64,000 nt of DNA from Watersipora subatra (Eukaryota > Bryozoa > Gymnolaemata > Cheilostomatida > Watersiporidae): assembly GCF_963576615.1 (NCBI RefSeq), contig NC_088711.1, positions 22,042,182 through 22,106,181 of the forward strand, written 5' to 3'. The translations under genes were made by a program, and so were the position numbers. Within the stretch, counting starts at the first letter, position 1. Each line of letters opens with the position of its first letter. Shown piece by piece: positions 33,062 through 43,400 of this stretch. Under the pieces are notes generated by a model. It saw nothing but the letters and a program-made list of their open reading frames with translations. It was not told the origin of the DNA and searched no databases.

Positions 33062-35495
33062 TATTATTATTATTGTAAAAGTTTTTCTTCGCAGTCGTGT
33101 GGTGGTAGATGACTGGTTTCAGTCCGTGTTGAGTCCAGGTTTTAACAAAAGGCCAAAGGATCCAACATCTTCCTCAATTCTACTGAGAGAGGACCTTCCT
33201 CAAAATGTGAGCTGTTCCTAAGATGGCTGTCTTCTGTATAGTCTCAAAAGATATGTTCACTCCCACCTCGGCCAAGTATGATATATGCCTCATTGATATT
33301 GTTCCGAGTGCACCAATTACTATTGGTATCACTTCGGTCTTCACCTTCCACAGGCTGTTTATCTCGAACCCAAGCTCTTTGTATTTACCAATCTTCTCAT
33401 CTTCCTTCTGTACTACTCTAGTGTCTCCAGGTATTGCTATGTCTATGACCTGGCACAGTTTGGTTTCTTTATTTATTAGTATAAGGTCTGGTCTTCTAGC
33501 TTCAATAACCTTGTCTGTCTGCACATCGAAGTCCCATAGCAGCTTCACTTTCTCATTCTCCAATACAGCTTTTGCATGGTGGTCGTACCATTTTGCTGTG
33601 TGGGGCAACTCATGTTTTTTACATATGCTCCAGTGCACTGAACTTGCCACTTTGTCATGCCGCCCTTTATATTCTGTCTGTGCGATCTTACTGCATTCGC
33701 TGACTATGTGGGACACTGTTTCATCTTTCTGCTCGCACAATCTGCATTTCGGATCGTTTGTTGACTTTTCTATCTTGGCCTTCCTATAGTTGGTTCTTAA
33801 TGCTTGATCCTGGGCAGCAATGATCAGGCTTTCAGTCTCTCGTTTGAGACATCCCCTCTTCATCCATTGCCATGTTTCCTTTGCAGCTTGATCTTCTGTC
33901 TGTCTTAGATGTTGTCTGTTCATTGGTTTATCATGCCAGTTTTGCTTTCGTTCAGTTTTCTGATGATTTGTATACTCTTGTCGTCCATCTTCACTGTTGG
34001 TATATATGATCTTACCCGCTGTTCTTATAAATTCGACTGGGCTGCCTTCTGTGTACTTTTTCAGGCTGTGGTTTTTGTAATTCACAGTTTCCTCAACACT
34101 CATTAATCCTCTTCCTCGTTGGTCTCTTTCAACATATACTCTATCTACGTACATCAGATCTTGGATGAAGACCTTTATGCATTGTCATCAGTTTCCGCGT
34201 CCTTCTGTCCAGTTGCTGTAACTCAGTCTTCGTCCACTGAATAATCCCTGCTCCGTATCTGTACAAGGACACAGCCCATGTATTGATAGCGGTAATGAGA
34301 TTTCCAGCAGTCAGCTTTGATTTCAGCACTTTCATAAGCCTGTGAATGTATTCCTTCTTGATCTTAGCTTTCATTTCAGATTGTTTTATGTCATCTGCCT
34401 CCATAACTCCTAAATATTTGTAGCTTTCATTATCTTCTAGTTCATAAATTTTTGTTTCATTTGGTAGCATGATATTTCCTCTGCCAGTTAATTTCCCTCT
34501 TATCATGGTGATGGTAGCGCACTTATCTAATCCAAACTCCATACCAATGTCATCACTGAAGATTCTCACTGTGTGTATCAGTGTCTCAATCTCATTCTTG
34601 TTCTTCCCATACAGTTTCAGGTCGTCCATATACAGTAGATGGTTAACTGCACATTTGTTTTTGAGATGGTACGCTGGTTTAACTTTGCGCAGTACAGTTG
34701 TGAGGGGTATCATTGACATCACAAACATCAAAGGAGAAAGACTGTCCCCCTGAAAGATACCTCGGCTGATCGATACTTTTTCTAGTTCTTTCCCTCCGCT
34801 TGTCAGCTCTGTTTTCCATTGTTTCATACCTGCTGTCATGAACCTCTTGATGTTTTCTGAGATCCCTAACATATCCATTACTTTGATTATCCATGAGTGG
34901 GGAACCATATCATACGCTTTTCTGTAGTCGATCCATCTCATCATCAAGTTGGTTTTTCTTGCCTTACTGTCTTTCATAACACACTTGTCTATTATCAATT
35001 GATCTTTAGTTCCACGACTTTTTCTACCACAGCCCTTCTGTTCCCATGGTAGTAGTTCATTTCTCTCCAGGTGTTCATAATTGCTGTCCGAGATCATTGC
35101 AGTCAGTACTTTGTACATTATTGGCTGGCAGGTAATCGGTCTATAGTTTGATGGTATGTTGCCTTTGCTTGCATCCTTAGGTATTAGCACCGTTCTTCCT
35201 GTTGTCATCCATGATGTCGGAGTGCCTCTCTTGATAATCTCATTCATCTGATTTACAATTCTTGTGTGAAGAGCTGTGAAGTTCTTGACCCAGTAGCCCT
35301 GTACTCCATCCGGTCCAGCGGCTTTCCATGGTGACAATCTTCCAAGGGTTCTGATTAGTTGTCCCAGTAACAGGTTGACGACCGCTCCCTGCCTGGGGTG
35401 GCACAGGTGAGCTGCCGGGCAAGAGTTGACAGGCTGTTCCTGTCCGCTCGGCGCCGTAGGGGTTTCTTTCTGTTTGTGTATTCATCATGGGTATA
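33062..35495 (-). mobile_element. R4/Dong-like LINE: reverse transcriptase plus restriction-like endonuclease
   Basis: The minus strand has an RT frame at 35337-34141 and an endonuclease frame at 34154-33180 that overlap by 14 bases in different phase, so one frameshift separates them. RT landmarks are SPWKAAGPDGVQGYW, NYRPITCQPIMYK, RKAYDMVPHSWI, IFQGDSLSPLMF and the catalytic LLYMDDLKLYGKN. The second frame has a zinc knuckle, C-x2-C-x7-H-x4-C (CRLCEQKDETVSHIVSEC), then the restriction-like endonuclease core RRPDLILINKET ... QVIDIAIPGD. This pairing defines the R2 superfamily. The 5' part before the RT is mostly missing. The 3' end runs into an (AAT)n tail at 33062-33076 and the 5' end into a (TAA)n-rich tract at 35496-35570, as in Dong elements that target TAA repeats. 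Clade naming is from motif style and target. Confidence 0.85.
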
Positions 35496-35574
35496 TTATA
35501 ATAATTATAATAATAATATATAATAATAATATAATAATATTATTATAATAATAATTTTTATTATTATTGTTGTA
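35496..35574. repeat. (TAA/ATT)n microsatellite between two LINE copies
   Basis: An interrupted TAATAA/TTATTA tract separates the 5' end of the long R4/Dong-like copy from the 3' end of the next, short copy in the same orientation. Confidence 0.9.
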
Positions 35575-35895
35575 AAAGTTTTTCTTCACAGTCGTGTGGT
35601 AGTAGGTGACTGGTTGTAGTCCATGTTGAGTCCGGGTCTTAACAAAAGGCCAAAGGATCCAACATCTTCTTCAATTCCACTAAGAGAGGACCTTCCTCAA
35701 AATGTGAGCTGTTCCTAAGATGGCCGTCTTCTGTATAGTCTCAAAAGACATGTTCACTCCCACCTCCGCCAAGTATGCTACATGCCTCATTGATATGGTT
35801 CCGAGTGCACCAATTACTATTGGTTTCACTTCGGTCTTCACCTTCCACAGTCTGTTTATCTCGAACCCAAGCTTTTTGTATTTACCAATCTTATT
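35575..35895 (-). mobile_element. Second, 5'-truncated R4/Dong-like LINE copy
   Basis: This copy matches 33070-33390 at about 93-95 per cent, covering the end of the endonuclease frame (WKVKTEVKPIVIGALGTIS) and the 3' UTR. Its 5' end at about 35895 passes straight into an (ATT)n tract (35900-35940), and its 3' end into the tract at 35496-35574. Confidence 0.9.
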
Positions 35896-35940
35896 TACCA
35901 ATTATTATTATTATTATTGTTATTATTATTATTATTATGT

Positions 35941-37255
35941 ACAAACGTATCGTGACAAGTTCATGCATTTCCATAATTCCAAACTCTCCTATTAATCCTA
36001 TCACACTTCCTAAATCATTACTCTACAAACGTCACAAATTGATGACAGTTCATTTGCACCCCTATTATTTTGTAGCTCACAATTTTTCCAAACGACCAAG
36101 GGTGAACTATTTTGTATAAATTTATTTATTGCTTCCTGTGTTGAAGCATTTGTATACGCTGAGATGACATCACTATGCGTTCAGTAGCTATTTGTATGCA
36201 GTAGTTACATTTGTGATAAGAAACAAAAAGGGCAGATGATTCCAGAGCTTGACACAACAAATTTACTTGAAAACATTGAAATTTTTAGTTTTGCTAGAAA
36301 TTCTCTCAAAGATCTAATTTTTCACCTGAACAAATTCTTTTTTACGTAAAAATACTCTAGTAAAAATTCCCCACATGAGGGTCAAGTAAATATTTATTAT
36401 AATACATTGATGATTGATCTGCAGTAACCAAATCTCATTTCAACTCATGTAGATCATAGCTGATGAAGACGAGACCCCAAGAAGTCAAAATATGTATACA
36501 TAAATAAAAAGAGAATATATTATTCTCAAGTTCTACATTCACCATAGCCATAGCGGGTGCCAGCTGCATACCTGCTTATGTCAAAGTTTTCATTTACATC
36601 AGGCTATCAGGCTCCATAGCATCAGATATCACAGGCAGCTAATTCATGTGATTTCGGATTTGTGTTTCAGCAGTATTAAAACTTTTCAAACAGATTTCTG
36701 AAAGCAGTAATATTTCACAAAGTTGGATGTTATAACATCCTGCACTAGTGTTCCAATAGGCTCTGTTTTCATAAATTCTTTTGTATTACTTCTTTTTTCC
36801 CGCTGAAGGACTCTAGTCACGTTTCTTGAGGTGGACTAATCAAACTCATTACATGACGTAGACTATAGAAACAAATGCTTTAATATTTTCCACATGTACA
36901 TGCACAGTAAAATGCAGCAAAATAATTTTAGCCAAAATCTGACCTAGCACGAGATCTTGCAAACACTTTTAGTGTAGGAAACTAAAAGCAATCGGATTTT
37001 GAAACATAAATTTCATTATGGTTCTTGGTTAATTATTTGCAGTAGGATTTCTACTTGATTTTACATAGCATTTGCTATCAAGATATCAGTGATATACAAA
37101 TATTTACCTAGTTTTTAGGAAGACACCAGTCTTTAGCATGTACAAAATAGTTATATTTAAAAATGATTATTTCCAGAAGCTGTTATTTAAAAGTTTATGC
37201 TTCCTTCTTTACCCATAATTCACTAGATGTATTCTTCCTATTGATCACGGATTAC
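35941..37255. other. Intergenic DNA, nothing recognised
   Basis: AT-rich sequence without repeats of note and without exon-like coding. A poly-TTA tract at 35896-35940 precedes it. Confidence 0.4.
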
Positions 37256-38131
37256 TTGCAGTTTCCTTAGTTGCCAATAATCACCAGGTGCTTCCTTAGT
37301 TACCAATAACAACTAGCCACTTCCTTAGCTACCAATAATGACTAGGTACTTCCTTAGTTACCAATAATGTCCAGGTGCTTCCTTAGTAACCAATAATCAC
37401 TAGTGCTTCCTTAGTTACCACGGATCACTAGAGGATTCGTAACTACCAATAATCACTAGATGCTTCCTTAATTGTCAACAACTACTAAATCCTTCCTTAG
37501 TTACCAATAATCACTAAATGTGTCCTTAGTTACCAATAATTACTAAATTCTTCTTTAGTTACCTATAATCATGAAATGCTTCCATAGTTACCAATAATCA
37601 CTACATACTTCCTTAGTTATCAATAATCACCAAATGCTTCCTTAGTTACCAATAACCACTAAATGCTTCCTTAGTTATCAATAATCACTAAATGCTTCCT
37701 TAGTTACCAATAATCACTAAATGCTTCCTTAGTTACCAATAACCACTAAATGCTTCCTTAGTTACCAATAATCACTAGATACTTCCTTAGTTATCAATAA
37801 TCATTAAATGCTTCCTTAGTTATACCTATAATCATGAAATGCTTCCATAGTTACCAATAATCACTAGATACTTCCTTAGTTATCAATAATCACTAAATGC
37901 TTCCTTAGTTACCAATAATCACTAAATGCTTCCTTAGTTACCAATAACCACTAAATGCTTCCTTAGTTACCAATAATCACTAGATGCTTCCTTTGTTATC
38001 AATAATCACTAAATGCTTCCTTAGTTACCAATAATCGCCAAATGCTTCCTTAGTTACCAATAACCACTAAATGCTTCCTTAGTTACCAATAATCACTAAA
38101 TGCTTCCTTAGTTACCTATAATCACTTGATG
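37256..38131. repeat. 29-bp minisatellite, about 30 copies
   Basis: The unit CTTCCTTAGTTACCAATAAT with CACTAAATG completing it repeats in tandem. Units are diverged at the left edge and nearly uniform to the right of 37600, suggesting recent homogenisation at the right. It ends about 400 bases past the stop codon of the acidic-protein gene at 38528-40023. Confidence 0.95.
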
Positions 38132-38527
38132 ATTGATCTGTCAAAGCAAATCAGACTTATTTACACTTGGAGAATTAAATCAGAAGTTGTGAGTGAAAAA
38201 ACATAATATATTTTGTGGAAAACTTGAAAATAATGCTAAGAATAAAGTTTTTTCATTGTTAATAGTATATAGTAGAAGCAATTTAAATTTACGTTGAAAA
38301 AAATATAAAATATTCAATATCCCTCGATGAGTGAAGTCACCAATGGTAAACTTGACATCCCATAACTATCTGTGAGTAGATTACAGACCAACAAACGCAT
38401 TTAACAACAAACCACAAAAACTGACATTCTAGAAATATGCAATAAAAAGAAGCTATTTGTTAGTGGGGTTAGACAAGATCATGAACTCTGAATAAACTCT
38501 TCAGGTCGCATGTTTCTCTGCTCCAAG

Positions 38528-40023
38528 TTACTTGAACCACGCAGATGTTGTAGAATCGGTGGGTTGATGACTGGAGGTGGGGATCTCTTCACACTCTAAC
38601 AAAAAATACAATTTATGGTTATAAACATTCACTTATGAATACATTGAAATAGTTGCATTTAAAAACCTGTGAAAATTTTTTACACTAGAGATTTGTATTG
38701 ATTGATAACTTTATTGATAGAGTTGGTCAATAGAATTTTGTGCAGAACACCTTATAATACTAAAGGAGTACTACTTACCATGTCTTTTAAAAATTCATTT
38801 TTAGCGTGTCAAAATATGTGTGAAAAACGCCACTATTAAATGAGAAACTTGTAACGCAAATGCTGAAAAACAATTGTGGTCGGCTATTGGTCACACAATT
38901 GTCACAGATTATTCTTTTGATCAATAATCTATGACCAACATTTGCTGTTGCTCTCCCAACCACTTCAACCTAAGATAAACTAACGACTAGCAATTATCAC
39001 AAATGCGCTCAACTTGATGGACATGATTTTATAATGTTAATACAATATTAAAGCTTTTCTAATCAGTTTCTCACAGATGTAACATTTGAAAGTTGAAACA
39101 TTTAAACTAACAGAATTTATTTTTATAAACATCTATTAAGTTTTGTAAGGAAGTGTTACTGGTTAGTAACACCTCTTTACATCTGTAAGAAGTAAGTTTA
39201 GTACACAGCGGTGTTAGCTAAACTGACTTCTTTACGTGTCTACTTCAGTGAAATGAGGTTTGAAATTGCACAACTGACGGTTACTGGCAGCATTTATTTT
39301 CCACTCATTCACAATGAGAGAATTTCATTGCTCATTTTCAGTATATAATTGCTCCAAGCCAAACTGTAACTAATAGATAGGGTGGTACCTTGGTAGTCCT
39401 CAAAGAAATCCCTTTGGAATTTTAGGTACTCCATGCTATTCTCACAATCACCTTGTCGTCTTCTAGAATAATCAAGAGAACACAACACTTAGAAACTGAT
39501 TAGCGATTCTATTTTCGTGTGCATGTATATGGTTCTACAGCTTGCAAATAGTCACACCTGATGTAAACAATTGCACACTCGTTGAATATCATGCTAACTA
39601 GTTAACAGGCATCGCATGATCTCAAAGCGTTCTAGCGGGGTAGTCACTTTGTTATTACTAAGGGCAGTACTTTGTATTAACATTTATAACTTACCCAAAC
39701 CTCTTCGGTCTCTTCTGTTTATCATCATCATTGTCATCCCCACTGCCATCATCATCATCATCTTCTTCAGAAGAACTCTTACTGTTGGATTTAGTGTCAC
39801 ACATTTCACTCCACTCGTCATTTAGCTTTTCCTCCAGTTGATCAACATAGCCTTCTCCACAGTTCACAGTTATATTTGCTATTAACTCCTGAATTTCAGC
39901 CTTCATTCTCTGCTCTCCTCTTCTTCCCCCACCTCTTCCTCTTCTGTTCGGCCTAGCCTCAATTCCGCTCTGCACCAGCAGAACACAGGCTACAACGAAA
40001 CTCATCAGAACGACTACCTTCAT
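38528..40023 (-). CDS. Secreted acidic proprotein A, three exons, 156 aa
   Basis: Exons on the minus strand are 40023-39695, 39462-39389 and 38595-38528, with GT-AG introns of 232 and 793 bases in phases 2 and 1. Residues 1-23 form a signal peptide (MKVVVLMSFVVACVLLVQSG then a likely cut after EA). A basic stretch follows (24-39), then an amphipathic helix with YVDQLEEKLNDEWSEM (59-74), an SSSEE motif (83-87) and an Asp-rich run to 101. RPKR at 105-108 fits a furin-type site, one codon before intron 1. The C-terminal 48 residues include YLKFQRDFFEDY. Four cysteines (55, 75, 116, 136) follow the signal peptide, and N50-I-T is a glycosylation sequon. RFGRR at 108-112 also matches an RFamide-type processing signal. 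Paralogues are at 48794-50071 and 57969-59154. I do not recognise the family; a secreted prohormone or a mineral-associated phosphoprotein are both possible. Confidence 0.85.
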
Positions 40024-40070
40024 GTTGAACAGTAGAGTGTAAGTGATGCATATTTTAGCAGCCAGAAGCC

Positions 40071-40098
40071 TTTTATATACAGGCAGTACAATGAGTCA
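40071..40098 (-). promoter_or_regulatory. TATA box and AP-1-like site of gene A
   Basis: TATATAAAA (40079-40071 read on the minus strand) lies about 50 bases before the ATG, and TGAGTCA occurs at 40092-40098. Both are in the same place in the promoter of the paralogue at 57969-59154; a CCAAT string follows near 40116. Confidence 0.6.
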
Positions 40099-40099
40099 C

Positions 40100-41690
40100 A
40101 TAGGGCTGAACAGACCAATAGCATTGCTACTGACTAGAGGTATTCATAGTGATCTTGGTAAGATAAAATTTTCCTTTACAATATTCAATAATCAAGCAAG
40201 AATCATGTGTGTTGAATATCAAAGGTATAGATAGTATGGACACCTCAAAATTATGACAGTTCACTTTAAGATAGAATGACAAAATAAACAAACATCAATT
40301 CTTTGAAACTGTAATAAAATGATTTATATATTTGCTTAGCAAATAAAGGGAGCATTTGGGAAACATCTAAATACTATATTCAAATAACAGTATGTGGTTG
40401 TCTTAAATAATGAGTACTAAACATTTGAACAAAAACTGAATTCTCTCAAGAACACGTTCATGAAAAGAAGTGATTTACAATAAAATGACGAAGACATGCC
40501 AAAATAAGACTTGCATTATCTAGTAGGAAAAGTTGCAGTAAAGAGAACATAACTCCCTAATAGTGTGTTGCTTAGCACTACAGCTCTCCAGCATTTGAGA
40601 TTTCAAAAAACAAAAATGCCAGAGTTCTTTTGGAATTTAATGTTTGTGTTTTATAATTACAAAATTCATGCTCAAAAATATCTTTTTGAAGCGCCCAAAA
40701 TCCTTTTTGTAAATCTGTTACCAGTTCAACTACAACAACTGGTACAGCCACAAGCAATGACTTCTTTCAAATTGAACATAATTTCCTGTAACAGTTCATA
40801 TTTGCATGTAATATCTGTTGTTAGGCTACTACCTTGTTAAACTTATATAAACTGCAACGTATAGAATATTGTGTTATGCACGTTTCATTTTGAACTACAA
40901 TTATAGTGAGAATTTGGCAATCTTCAGAGAAATACTGTTATTGGGTTACAGAGATTTCGCCTACAAGAAGATTTGGTTACAAGAGATTTTGTTTATAAAA
41001 AAGTTCGGCAATGAGAGGTTTTGTCTATGAGTGGTGAGAGGTTATGTCTATTATCCCTGGATAATATGTCTACAATTATGGAGATGTGCCTGATTAATGA
41101 AGAGATAATGGAATAAAACAGTAAGAAATAATGCAACCTGTACATGGTTGCAACGTTGCAATGTACATTCAACCAATGTACATTGGTTGAAAAGTATACT
41201 ACTGATAGATGTAATCTATCAATCAAAACAAAAATCGCGTGAATATAAAAACACACATCATCAATTTACAATCTCCGTCTTTTACTACCCGTTTTACTAC
41301 TATTACTACTAGTGGCTCCTCGGAACGAATAAAAAATACTTGAATGTATGCTCAGGAAATTTTTAAAGTTAAAGTCAAAAGTTATATGACAATGTTTTAT
41401 TAAACGTACAAATGGTACCATTTCAAGATGTACCACTGACATGATGGTGCTAATATGTGATAAATGAAAAAGTTGAATATAATCAGTTTGTACTGGATGT
41501 TTGTATATTTTTGCAGAATAAATCTTAAACTTGTAATATTTCTGCTGATTCAATTGATGAGATGAGAAAATTTCGAGTAGTGAAAATACTACAAGAATGT
41601 ATATTTAGCATCTGAACTGTAGGGAGTGTAAAATTAGCGTAATTTTTTTAAATTATACATCGAAAGACTATGTTAAAACAGTCGACTTAC
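40100..41690. other. Intergenic DNA, AT-rich
   Basis: No exon recognised. A perfect 20-bp palindrome, CAACCAATGTACATTGGTTG, lies near 41170. Frames at 40565-40840 and 41266-41553 have low-complexity composition and no domain. Confidence 0.4.
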
Positions 41691-41823
41691 GAAATATTCA
41701 TATTAAGATTCTCTGCTATGACGCTTTCTCTTCTTGTAGAATCCAATCTATCAATGTATTGCCAGAATTCGGGTAAATAACCATACTGTATAATATATTT
41801 CTTAGCATATCTAAGTGGACATA
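41691..41823 (-). CDS. Metalloproteinase-propeptide-like exon
   Basis: A 133-base segment bounded by ATTGCAG and GTAAGT reads CPLRYAKKYIIQYGYLPEF, then a charged stretch to LNMNIS. The AxKYxxxYGYLP pattern is typical of the first helix of matrix-metalloproteinase (M10A) propeptides. Incoming phase is 1 and outgoing phase 2. A possible preceding piece ends at 42134 (FLPSFCQ then GTAAGT) in compatible phase. I find no catalytic HExxH exon in the window, so this is either an exon of a very spread-out gene, an orphan duplicate, or a small peptide that resembles the propeptide. Confidence 0.42.
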
Positions 41824-43032
41824 CTGCAATAAAATTAATATATTTAAACTATGAGCAGTAGGTGAAAGTTTTTTATATAAATTAATTTATCAGGTTTTGG
41901 ATATTGATGAAACAGTTCTGCAGAATTCAGATGCCAAAACTCCTTTAAATATCACATGTACAGGGCAAACAATTTATCATAATTAACTTTACTTGGCACT
42001 ATATTTAAAAACTACATATATATAAACATATGCATATATGTAAAACACTAGCATATAATTGAGCAAACCATCCTTTTTAAAAAAAATTAGTAGTCAAACA
42101 GCACAACTCATAGCCTAAGAACCAGGACTTACTCTGGCAGAAACTTGGTAAAAAGTGAAGGTCACCTTTAGCCTCCCATCTTTAGCCCTGCTTGCAACAT
42201 ATGTACATACTAGATACCGTATATGCCAAATTTAACATGATCACAAGATTTGTTTTAATAATGATTTGACAACTCCTCAACTCCTCAACGCTGTACTGTT
42301 CAGTTATGATAAGTTATATTGTAATAGCATTTTGGTAAATTTATGATGTAGAGACATTTAAGCGATTTCTTTAAAAATGTATGAATGACAATCTCAACCA
42401 GCTGTAGAGGAGGCTCTATGTAAGAGTGGGACATAATGATAGCCAATAGAAGATAGACAAACATTTCCAAGGTTATGTCACAGTTATATTGGCTGACAAA
42501 TGAGTACCTCTTTTTGTGATAGGTCGCTCATAGTATATAAAAATATTCAACTATCGAAATGTGTCTGTATGTATGAGACTAACAACTTCAATAATACATT
42601 CGCCCATTTCTTTGCTTTATGATTCATTAAAAATATGGTTTTAACTTTAGAAATCAGTTTTCGCTCTGTTTTAAATGAACAGCTCCTAAAGTTACCATAA
42701 TCCCAATAATTTACGGGTAAGGTAGATTTATATTAATATTTATATTTAAGGTAGATTTTTATATTTTGTTTGATGACCATAAAAATAAGAACATTATTCC
42801 GCATCCTCATTACATGAGCAAGTAATGCAATATAATACTTTTTTGGTACTTTTGATTTATGTATTTTATTTCTTAGTTAAACGTGTGTTGGTATGTACCT
42901 GTGTATACATATAAACTTATACCTATACCATATATATACTATATATGCTGCATACTATATATGTATATATACAGTATACATACTTATATATAGCCTACTT
43001 ATATTTTATAGCTGTATTGTACTTTGCTGTAT
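41824..43032. other. Intergenic DNA, AT-rich
   Basis: A (TA)-rich tract at 42900-43000 leads into the palindrome. Nothing else recognised beyond the possible small exon ending at 42134. Confidence 0.4.
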
Positions 43033-43262
43033 TTTTCGTGTTGAAAGGATAACAAGATCTTATCTAAAGATATTTTCTTTACATATACAATATATATACA
43101 CACACATGCAAAACATACATTCATCATGTCATTCCTTATTTCATATATGAAATAAGGAATGACAGGATGAATGTATGTTTTGCATGTGTGTGTATATGTA
43201 TTGTATATGTAAAGAAAATATCTTCAGATAAGATCTTGTTATCCTTTCAACACGAAAAATAT
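43033..43262. repeat. Near-perfect inverted repeat, arms about 110 bp
   Basis: The arms 43033-43144 and 43147-43262 are reverse complements with roughly four differences and almost no spacer; the centre is TTTCATATATGAAA. Both strands therefore show the same short reading frame, which is a by-product. Transcription would give a long hairpin. An unresolved sequencing or assembly fold-back is the main alternative. Confidence 0.9.
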
Positions 43263-43279
43263 ACCTTACAGAGTTAAAG

Positions 43280-43400
43280 TAGGCGTAATATTTTAGATCG
43301 TAGGCATAGTTTCTCAGCTTGTAGGCGTAATCTCCTGGAGTCAAAATTACTTGTAGACGTCATCTATTGTAGGCGAAGTCACTTGCAGGTGTAATCACTG
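43280..43400. repeat. Degenerate GTAGGCGTAAT repeats
   Basis: About six imperfect copies of GTAGGCGTAATCT-like sequence, spaced 18-22 bases, directly follow the palindrome. Confidence 0.6.

Noticed and set aside
37256-38131. A CRISPR-like array of about 30 repeats
   Set aside because: The 29-bp units are contiguous with no unique spacers; it is a minisatellite in eukaryotic DNA.
42893-43344. Similar proteins on both strands around 43033-43262
   Set aside because: They are the two arms of one palindrome read in the same way.
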